DNA of 5,928 nt from the NCBI GenBank assembly GCA_002479655.1, contig DLOQ01000119.1, forward strand, positions 23,332-29,259, given 5' to 3'. Source of the stretch: Lachnospiraceae bacterium UBA7480. Its GTDB lineage: Bacteria > Bacillota > Clostridia > Lachnospirales > Lachnospiraceae. A model generated the notes under the pieces. The model was not told where the DNA came from. It saw only the letters and a program-made list of their open reading frames with translations, and did no database searches. Position 1 is the stretch's first letter. The number at the start of each line of letters is the position of its first letter. Below are positions 1 through 5,928 of the stretch, one piece after another. The translations under genes and the position numbers were made by a program.

Positions 1-1
1 G

Positions 2-3000
2 AAGATCATCGGAACTTTTCACCATGAGATCGAGGTACTGGCATACGACCAGTGGAGTGGGTTGAGGATCATGCCGGAGATGTCGGCTGCCTTTGTGACG
101 CCCAATCATCCGCTGATCGCACCGATCCTGACGAAAGCCTCCGCTATCTTAAAACAGTGGGATGCCGCACCGTCTTTTACCGGCTATCAGACGCAGAATC
201 CAAATCATGTAAAGATGCAGATGGCGGCAATCTTTGCAGCGCTTCATGAGGAGCATATCATCTATACGAATCCTCCGGCAAGCTATGAGGAAATGGGGCA
301 GAGGATCAGACTGCCGCATGTTTTGCTGGAACAAAAACAGGGAACCTGTCTGGATCTTTCCGTCTTGTATGCTTCCTGTCTGGAAGCTGTGGGCATCCAT
401 CCGCTTCTGCTGTTTATCAAAGGGCATGCATTTGCGGGAGCATGGCTGGAAAAACAGACATTTGCAGACTGTGCCGTGGATGACGTGTCAGCGCTGTCGA
501 AACGGCTTGCAGAAGGCGCGGAGGAGCTTCTGCTGGTAGAGTGTACAGACTTTGTAGAGGGAAAAAATGTTGATTTTGAGACGGCATTAGCCCATGGTAA
601 GGCGCACCTGCTTCATGAGGAAGAATTTGAATACGCAATTGATGTGCGCAGATGCCGTACAAGCGGGATAAGACCTATCCCGGTGAAGCTGGAGCAGTCC
701 TACGTTGGCAGCGGATGGACGGGAGAGGGTGATCCGGATAGCAGGGCAGCTTACGCGGAAGCGCCTAAGGATCTTGCGGATCGTTTTAATGGTACCGCGG
801 CGGAAGAAGAGACTGCGCCCACCCGTATGAAAGTCTGGGAGCGGAAACTGCTGGATTTTAGCCTGCGCAATACACTTTTGAATTTCCGGGCGACAAAAAA
901 TACGATCCAGCTTATGGCGGCGGATCTGGGGGAACTGGAGAATCATCTGGCGGACGGAGAAGACTTTTTGATGAAGGAAGTTCCGGCAGAATGGACGGGG
1001 ACATTCAGGGATGCCAGAATATATGAGATTGAAAATGAGAAGGATTACATAGAACAGATTGCCGGCGAGGAAATGAAAAATCACCGGATCCGTACATTCC
1101 TAAAGGCGGAAGAGCTGGATAAGAGCTTAAAGAGCTTGCAGCGCGCCTCGCGCGTCAGTATGGAAGAGAATGGTACGAATACGCTTTATCTTGCGCTTGG
1201 CTTCCTGCGCTGGTATGAGAGCGATGTATCGGAAAAGGCGAGGTATGCGCCGCTTGTTATGATCCCTATTGATCTGGTTCGTAATTTCCGTAACAAGGGC
1301 TATGTTATCCGCAGCCGCGACGAAGAGACGCAGATCAATATCACGTTGTTGGAATATCTGAGGCAGGTTCACGGGATTAAGATCAATGGTCTGGATCCAT
1401 TGCCCTGTGATGAACACGGGATAGACCTTCCGCTGGTATTTCATATCATCCGGCAGGGTATTCTTGAGAAACGCCAATGGAATATTGAAAATATGGCATT
1501 TATCGGACTATTCTCCTTTGGACGTTTTGTCATGTGGAATGATCTTCGCAGCCGGTCGGAAGACCTTCTGGGGAATCAAGTGGTTGCCAGTCTGATGGAA
1601 GGCAGGATGACATGGCAGGAGGAAAAGCTTGAAATCAATGATAGCAATCTTGATGAGAAGATACCCCCGGAGAGTATGGCAGTTCCGTTAAGCGCAGATT
1701 CTTCACAGATGGTTGCGATCGCGGCGGCAGCAGGCGGGCAGAGCTTTGTTTTGCATGGACCGCCGGGAACGGGAAAGTCCCAGACCATTACCAATATGAT
1801 CGCCAATGCCTTGTATCAGGGGAAATCCGTTTTGTTTGTGGCGGAGAAGATGGCGGCGTTATCCGTTGTCCGAAGCCGTCTGGAAAAGATCGGTTTAGGA
1901 CCGTTCTGCTTAGAGCTTCATTCCAACAAAACCAATAAAAACTCTGTATTAAATCAGTTGAATCAGGCGTTGGAGATTGGGAGGATCAAGAGTCCGGAAG
2001 AGTATCAGGCGACGGCGGAGGAATTAAAAAAAGTACGCGGCGAGCTCAATTATATCATGGAAGCGATCCACCGTAAGCGAGAATACGGGTGTTCCCTGTA
2101 TGAAGCGATCTCCTGCTATGAGCAGAATATCGATCAGAAGGGCAGCGTGGCATTTGACAGGGAACAGGTAAATGCGCTGACCGGAGAGCAGATTGACGGC
2201 TGGATCCGGCTGGTAAAGGACTATGAAGCGGCGGCGCGGATCGCCGGCTCTTATGATCAAAGTCCGTGGGTGGGCTATGAAGGCGTGCAGTACAGCATAG
2301 ATCTCCGCGACCGGCTGGCTAAGGAGCTTCAGGAGAGGGAAGCGGTCTGCAGACAGGCAGTATCAAAAGTAAGCCGCTTAAAAGAATGGACCGGCACAGT
2401 CAATGCTGACAGCCGGGATACGATAGAAAACATACTTGCGTTATGCGCGCTGATGAAAGAACCGGCACCGGTACTGACGGCGCTGCTGGAACTGCCTGAT
2501 CCTGCGGGTGCGGCAGAGCAGCTTGATCATATGGCTGCGGCAGGACGGGAATATCAGCAGAAGCAGGCGGAGCTTCTTGCTTCTTACGAACCGCAGATCT
2601 TACAATATCCTGCCGGGGACGCTTCACTACGGTATAAACAGGCGCAGAACAGCTGGGTTCTGCCCAGATCGCTGCAGACCAATAAACTGTTAAAGGAGAT
2701 CAGGCTGTACGCAAAGGATCCCAAGAAGATCACAAAAGAAGATCTTCCGGCGGTCTATGAGCAGCTAAATCTTTTGGCGGAGCTACAGACTAAGATCACA
2801 TCCGTACCGGCACAGATCACTTCGCTGACGGGAGGAATGTACGCAGGCGTCAATACGGATTTTGTAAAATTGCAGGCATCGGTGGATAAGACCATGAAGA
2901 TCCATCAGAGTATGCGTTCTTTATCTTTTGGCGACAGAGCTCAATTAATACAAAAAATATCCATCATAGGCAGTCTGCCGGCATCGTCCGCTGCGGGCGA

Positions 3001-5575
3001 TGTAAATGCGCGGGAACTTGCAGATGCAGACAGTGCGCAGATATTGGAATATACAGAAAATCTGCACGCGGATATTCGCGCCCTGGATGAAATGACTGAC
3101 AGGTATCATATTGACCTGACGCAGGAAGAACAAGGCTCCCATTGGCTTATTGACACGGCAGATACATTTGCGCGGTATCAAAGATCGATGGACACGTTTA
3201 AAGAGTGGGTAAACTTTAATCAGGTGGAAACACAGGTAAAGGAGCAGGGGCTTTCGCAGCTGGTGGAAGCTTATCATGAAGGGATCGTCAAGGTCGATGA
3301 CATGGTCAGAGCCGTGCTTTGCAATCTGTATTACGGTCTGAGTGTTAAGACGATCAGTCAGGATGACAAATTGAATCATTTTCAGGGAAGCCGGTATGAA
3401 ACCCGGATCGCGGAATATGATGCGCTGCTTGATAAATTCCAAGGACTGACGATACAGGAGCTGGTTGCGGGCTTATCGGCGAAGGTGCCGAACAGCGCGG
3501 TCGAGAGCGTTTCTTCCTCAGAGATGGGGATTCTGAAGAGGGCGATCAAGAGCAAAGGCAGGATGATGTCCATCCGTAAGTTGTTTAATGAGATTCCGAC
3601 GCTGCTTCGCAAGCTTTCGCCCTGTATGCTGATGAGTCCCATTTCGGTAGCGCAGTATATTGATCCGAAGTTTCCGAAATTTGATCTGGTGATCTTCGAT
3701 GAGGCGTCACAGTTAGAGACCAGCGAGGCGGTCGGGACGATCGCAAGGGGAGATCATGTGGTCGTTGTCGGGGATCCCAAACAGCTTCCGCCGACAAGCT
3801 TCTTTTCTTCCAATCATGTGGATGAGGAGCATTATGAGCAGGAGGATCTGGAGAGCCTGTTGGATGATTGTCTGGCGATCTCCATGCCGCAGGAATATCT
3901 CAAGTGGCATTACCGTTCCAGACATGAAAGCCTGATCGCATACAGCAATATGAAATATTATGACAATAAACTTTATACGTTCCCTTCACCGAATGACCTT
4001 GTTTCGGAGGTGAAGCTGATTCCGGTCGAGGGAAGCTACGATAAGGGAAAGACAAAGCAGAACAGGGCGGAGGCGGAAGCTGTTGTGGCAGAGATCATCA
4101 GAAGGCTTCAGGATGATGAACTGCGTAAGGACAGTATCGGTGTCGTAACATTCAGTTCCGTGCAGCAGAACCTGATCGAAGATCTTTTGATGGAGGAATT
4201 TACCAAATATCCGGAACTTGGCGATATGGATGCGCAGTCAAAGGAGCCGGTGTTTATCAAGAATCTGGAAAATGTTCAGGGAGACGAGCGGGACGTGATC
4301 CTGTTCTCCGTGGGCTATGGACCGGATGCGAACGGTAAGGTATCTATGAACTTCGGACCGCTTAATCAGGAGGGCGGATGGAGACGGTTAAATGTTGCGA
4401 TCTCCAGAGCGCGTAAGAGTATGATCGTCTATGCGGTGATCCGTCCGGAGCAGATCGATCTGTCAAGAACACGTTCTGAGGGGGTTGCAGGACTGAAAGG
4501 ATTTTTGGAGTATGCGGCAAGAGGAAGAGGAGCGCTGACAGTACATGCCGGACATCAGGATCAGCGCAGGGACGGACTGGCAGAGGAGATCGCCGGAGCG
4601 ATCGAAGCCATGGGATATTCCGTAAGGACAAATATCGGCGATTCCAAATATAAGCTGGATATCGGCATCATCCATCCGCAGCACCCGGATATTTATCTGC
4701 TGGGTATCTTATTGGATGGAGAGAACAGTAAGGAAGCATCCCTGTCAAAAGACCGTTATATCTTACAGCCCGGCGTCTTAGCCGGACTTGGCTGGAAAAT
4801 CATGAGGATATGGGCGCTGGATTATCTGGATAATTCCAAGAAGATCTTAGGAGAGGTCGATCAAAAGATCAGGGAATTATTGGAACAGGAAAAGCTCGCG
4901 GAAGATGCAGACATGCAGGGCAGGACAGGTGGGACCGGAAGCGTGGAAGCTGCCGGCGCCAATGCGGATGAGAAGCAGCAGCTGATATTTGAAAAGGTTC
5001 CGGAAGCGGATTTGCCTTCCGGTAAAAAGCTGCCGTATCAGTCGGTTCCGCCGGTAAAGAAAGGCACGAGCGAAAGCTTTTATGAACCGGAAACGCTGCA
5101 GACGATCCGTCAGCTTATCGTTCAGATCCTGATCACGGAAGCGCCGGTCAGCAGAAAGTATATGCTGCGGAAGGTGCTTGCCGCATGGGAGATCGCCAGA
5201 ACCGGCAGCAGGGTAGAGCATGTGTTTGATATGGCATTGCAGAATGTGCAGAGATCGGAAACGGTAGAAGCCGACAATACCTTTTACTGGCGCGTCGATC
5301 AGAAGCCGGAGGAATATGACAATTACCGCGCACAGGATCAGTTTGGCGATCACAGGAGCATGGATGAGATCGCGGTGCAGGAAATATTGTGCGCTGTTAT
5401 GGAAACGCTGGCGGAACAGGTGGCAGTGAGCAGAGAGGATCTTATCAGGGAAACAGGAAAGAAATTTGGCTATACCAGAATGGGAACAGTCATTGAAAAG
5501 GCGGTCAGCCGCGCGGTTGCTTATGGTATGGAGCACGGAAAGATCAGGGAAGCTGATGGGAAGTTTATGCTTTGA
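2..5575 (+). CDS. DUF4011/DUF3320-family giant SF1 helicase with transglutaminase-like and PD-(D/E)XK-like domains (5' partial)
   Basis: This is probably a cytoplasmic ATP-dependent nucleic-acid motor with accessory hydrolase domains; its substrate is unknown. Residues are numbered from the codon at base 2. The frame is open to the left edge, and residues 1-20 continue into family-typical sequence (E-V-L-A-Y-D-Q-W, then A-A-F-V-x-P-N-H-P), so the true start is upstream and the TTG at 62 is internal. Domains in order: a transglutaminase-like domain with GTCLD (Cys116), GHAFAG (His142) and E180/D183; DUF4011 from W279 with LLDFSLRNTLLNF; Walker A GPPGTGKS (586-593); a roughly 640-residue, partly coiled-coil insertion; Walker B DEAS (1233-1236); GDPKQLPP (1257-1264); HYRS (1303-1306); QGDERD (1426-1431); NVAISRAR (1464-1471); a Vsr/DUF559-like fold around D1553, GILLDG and GLGW; a Gly/Ala/Glu linker; and DUF3320 (about 1695-1857). 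All SF1 motifs look intact, so the ATPase should be active. The nuclease lacks the usual Glu. A defence role is inferred from the family only. The family assignment is firm, the function is not. Confidence 0.93.
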   Translation, partial: KIIGTFHHEIEVLAYDQWSGLRIMPEMSAAFVTPNHPLIAPILTKASAILKQWDAAPSFTGYQTQNPNHVKMQMAAIFAALHEEHIIYTNPPASYEEMGQRIRLPHVLLEQKQGTCLDLSVLYASCLEAVGIHPLLLFIKGHAFAGAWLEKQTFADCAVDDVSALSKRLAEGAEELLLVECTDFVEGKNVDFETALAHGKAHLLHEEEFEYAIDVRRCRTSGIRPIPVKLEQSYVGSGWTGEGDPDSRAAYAEAPKDLADRFNGTAAEEETAPTRMKVWERKLLDFSLRNTLLNFRATKNTIQLMAADLGELENHLADGEDFLMKEVPAEWTGTFRDARIYEIENEKDYIEQIAGEEMKNHRIRTFLKAEELDKSLKSLQRASRVSMEENGTNTLYLALGFLRWYESDVSEKARYAPLVMIPIDLVRNFRNKGYVIRSRDEETQINITLLEYLRQVHGIKINGLDPLPCDEHGIDLPLVFHIIRQGILEKRQWNIENMAFIGLFSFGRFVMWNDLRSRSEDLLGNQVVASLMEGRMTWQEEKLEINDSNLDEKIPPESMAVPLSADSSQMVAIAAAAGGQSFVLHGPPGTGKSQTITNMIANALYQGKSVLFVAEKMAALSVVRSRLEKIGLGPFCLELHSNKTNKNSVLNQLNQALEIGRIKSPEEYQATAEELKKVRGELNYIMEAIHRKREYGCSLYEAISCYEQNIDQKGSVAFDREQVNALTGEQIDGWIRLVKDYEAAARIAGSYDQSPWVGYEGVQYSIDLRDRLAKELQEREAVCRQAVSKVSRLKEWTGTVNADSRDTIENILALCALMKEPAPVLTALLELPDPAGAAEQLDHMAAAGREYQQKQAELLASYEPQILQYPAGDASLRYKQAQNSWVLPRSLQTNKLLKEIRLYAKDPKKITKEDLPAVYEQLNLLAELQTKITSVPAQITSLTGGMYAGVNTDFVKLQASVDKTMKIHQSMRSLSFGDRAQLIQKISIIGSLPASSAAGDVNARELADADSAQILEYTENLHADIRALDEMTDRYHIDLTQEEQGSHWLIDTADTFARYQRSMDTFKEWVNFNQVETQVKEQGLSQLVEAYHEGIVKVDDMVRAVLCNLYYGLSVKTISQDDKLNHFQGSRYETRIAEYDALLDKFQGLTIQELVAGLSAKVPNSAVESVSSSEMGILKRAIKSKGRMMSIRKLFNEIPTLLRKLSPCMLMSPISVAQYIDPKFPKFDLVIFDEASQLETSEAVGTIARGDHVVVVGDPKQLPPTSFFSSNHVDEEHYEQEDLESLLDDCLAISMPQEYLKWHYRSRHESLIAYSNMKYYDNKLYTFPSPNDLVSEVKLIPVEGSYDKGKTKQNRAEAEAVVAEIIRRLQDDELRKDSIGVVTFSSVQQNLIEDLLMEEFTKYPELGDMDAQSKEPVFIKNLENVQGDERDVILFSVGYGPDANGKVSMNFGPLNQEGGWRRLNVAISRARKSMIVYAVIRPEQIDLSRTRSEGVAGLKGFLEYAARGRGALTVHAGHQDQRRDGLAEEIAGAIEAMGYSVRTNIGDSKYKLDIGIIHPQHPDIYLLGILLDGENSKEASLSKDRYILQPGVLAGLGWKIMRIWALDYLDNSKKILGEVDQKIRELLEQEKLAEDADMQGRTGGTGSVEAAGANADEKQQLIFEKVPEADLPSGKKLPYQSVPPVKKGTSESFYEPETLQTIRQLIVQILITEAPVSRKYMLRKVLAAWEIARTGSRVEHVFDMALQNVQRSETVEADNTFYWRVDQKPEEYDNYRAQDQFGDHRSMDEIAVQEILCAVMETLAEQVAVSREDLIRETGKKFGYTRMGTVIEKAVSRAVAYGMEHGKIREADGKFML

Positions 5576-5576
5576 C

Positions 5577-5605
5577 TTGCATTTTTCCATAAAATTAGAT
5601 ATAAT
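5577..5605 (+). promoter_or_regulatory. Sigma-A-type promoter for the substrate-binding protein gene
   Basis: A perfect -10 box TATAAT lies at 5600-5605. A -35-like TTGCAT lies at 5577-5582, with the optimal 17-base spacer in an AT-rich stretch. Transcription would start near 5611-5613, leaving a leader of about 40 nt before the ATG at 5653. The -35 begins one base after the helicase stop codon, so the promoter is packed directly against the upstream gene. I see no operator palindrome or riboswitch fold in the short leader. The -35 matches the consensus only in its TTG; the -10 and spacing carry the call. Confidence 0.75.
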
Positions 5606-5634
5606 CTCTTATTGATTGTAGTAAAAGCAATGAC

Positions 5635-5644
5635 AGGAGAGGAG
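5635..5644 (+). promoter_or_regulatory. Strong ribosome binding site (AGGAGAGGAG)
   Basis: Two overlapping Shine-Dalgarno cores, AGGAG at 5635-5639 and again at 5640-5644, precede the ATG at 5653. The nearer core leaves 8 bases to the start codon, which is ideal for Gram-positive initiation and fixes the start of the downstream gene. Confidence 0.85.
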
Positions 5645-5652
5645 ATTTTATT

Positions 5653-5928
5653 ATGAAAAAAATGTTAAAAAATTATTTGTTGTTAGCAGCAGCTTTGACG
5701 CTGGTGATGGCGATGCTGTGCGGATGCGGTAAAGACAATGCGACAGGGGCGGATGCCGGAACATTTACAACAGTGACAGATGGCAAGCTGATCATGGCGA
5801 CGAACGCGTATTTCCCGCCTTATGAGTATTATGAAGGGGATGCGATTGTAGGGATCGATGCGGAGGTTGCACAAGCGATTGCCGATAAGCTGGGATTGGA
5901 GCTTGAGATTCAGGATATGGAGTTTGGG
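5653..5928 (+). CDS. Amino-acid ABC transporter substrate-binding lipoprotein (3' partial)
   Basis: Extracellular lipid-anchored binding protein that would capture a polar amino acid or similar small solute and pass it to an ABC permease (SBP_bac_3/HisJ-type family). The first 92 codons are present and the frame runs off the right edge. The N-terminus is a classic lipoprotein signal: MKKMLKN, then a hydrophobic stretch (residues 8-22), then the lipobox L-C-G-C with Cys25 as the likely lipidated residue; Cys23 is a poorer candidate because Leu precedes it. After a short Gly/Ala/Asp/Thr linker comes the family opening: GKLIMATNAYFPPYEYY (first ligand-pocket strand and loop), then the IVGIDAEVAQAIADKLG helix motif (G-x-D-x-E-[VL]), then L-E-I-Q-D-M-E-F. 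A promoter and a strong Shine-Dalgarno lie just upstream, so it is probably the first gene of its own transporter operon, with permease and ATPase genes expected to the right. The ligand cannot be told from this fragment. Confidence 0.92.
   Translation, partial: MKKMLKNYLLLAAALTLVMAMLCGCGKDNATGADAGTFTTVTDGKLIMATNAYFPPYEYYEGDAIVGIDAEVAQAIADKLGLELEIQDMEFG

Noticed and set aside
587..1084. A 165-codon open frame on the - strand
   Set aside because: It is antisense to the conserved DUF4011 motif region. The protein looks random and has no matching gene context; another 165-codon frame at 2945-3442 is rejected for the same reason.
4877..5590. A 237-codon open frame on the - strand
   Set aside because: It lies wholly opposite the DUF3320 and linker coding region, where the + strand has clear family motifs. 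The translation is rich in His, Arg, Leu and Cys with no recognisable domain, as expected of an antisense shadow.
5605..5630. Possible hairpin between ATTG (near 5611) and CAAT (near 5628) as a terminator
   Set aside because: The stem is only about four AT-rich base pairs with a long loop and no following T-run, so it cannot be supported as a terminator.
5683..5874. A 63-codon open frame on the - strand near the right edge
   Set aside because: It is antisense to the substrate-binding lipoprotein, which has a promoter, Shine-Dalgarno, signal peptide and family motifs.
1..5928. CRISPR array, tRNA/rRNA genes, insertion sequence or attachment-site repeats
   Set aside because: No regularly spaced direct repeats, no terminal inverted repeats, no transposase or integrase motif and no RNA-gene signature were seen; nearly all bases are explained by the two coding regions.

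Overview
The window comes from a low-to-moderate-GC Firmicute, most likely a Clostridia/Lachnospiraceae-type gut bacterium. This rests on the codon usage, the purine-rich Shine-Dalgarno, the consensus sigma-A promoter and the Lys-rich lipoprotein signal peptide with an L-C-G-C lipobox. It is an inference from style, since no marker gene is present.

Layout: almost the whole window (2-5575, + strand) is one giant open reading frame. It has no stop between base 2 and the TGA at 5573-5575, so its 5' end lies outside the window; 1857 codons are visible. It is a multidomain protein of the DUF4011/DUF3320 superfamily 1 helicase family. In order it carries a family-typical N-terminal segment, a transglutaminase/cysteine-protease-like domain (Cys 347-349, His 425-427), a DUF4011 region (about 836-1650), helicase motif I (1757-1780), an approximately 640-residue helical insertion, helicase motifs II-VI (3698-4414), a Vsr/DUF559-like PD-(D/E)XK nuclease-fold domain (about 4570-4890), a low-complexity linker, and a C-terminal DUF3320 region (about 5084-5572). 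After a 77-bp gap holding a good promoter and ribosome binding site, a second gene starts at 5653. It encodes a polar amino-acid ABC transporter substrate-binding lipoprotein and runs off the right edge.

How they relate: the two genes look functionally unrelated. The transporter gene has its own promoter starting one base after the helicase stop codon. No intrinsic terminator is visible between them, so readthrough from the giant gene is possible. Proteins with the helicase-nuclease-DUF3320 layout are often suspected of anti-phage or anti-plasmid roles, but nothing else in this window (no second defence gene, integrase or repeats) confirms this.

The points most worth a second look are the protease-like domain fused to a helicase, the loss of the usual acidic residue in the nuclease motif, the very large insertion splitting the ATPase core, and a gapless internal duplication in the C-terminal DUF3320 region.
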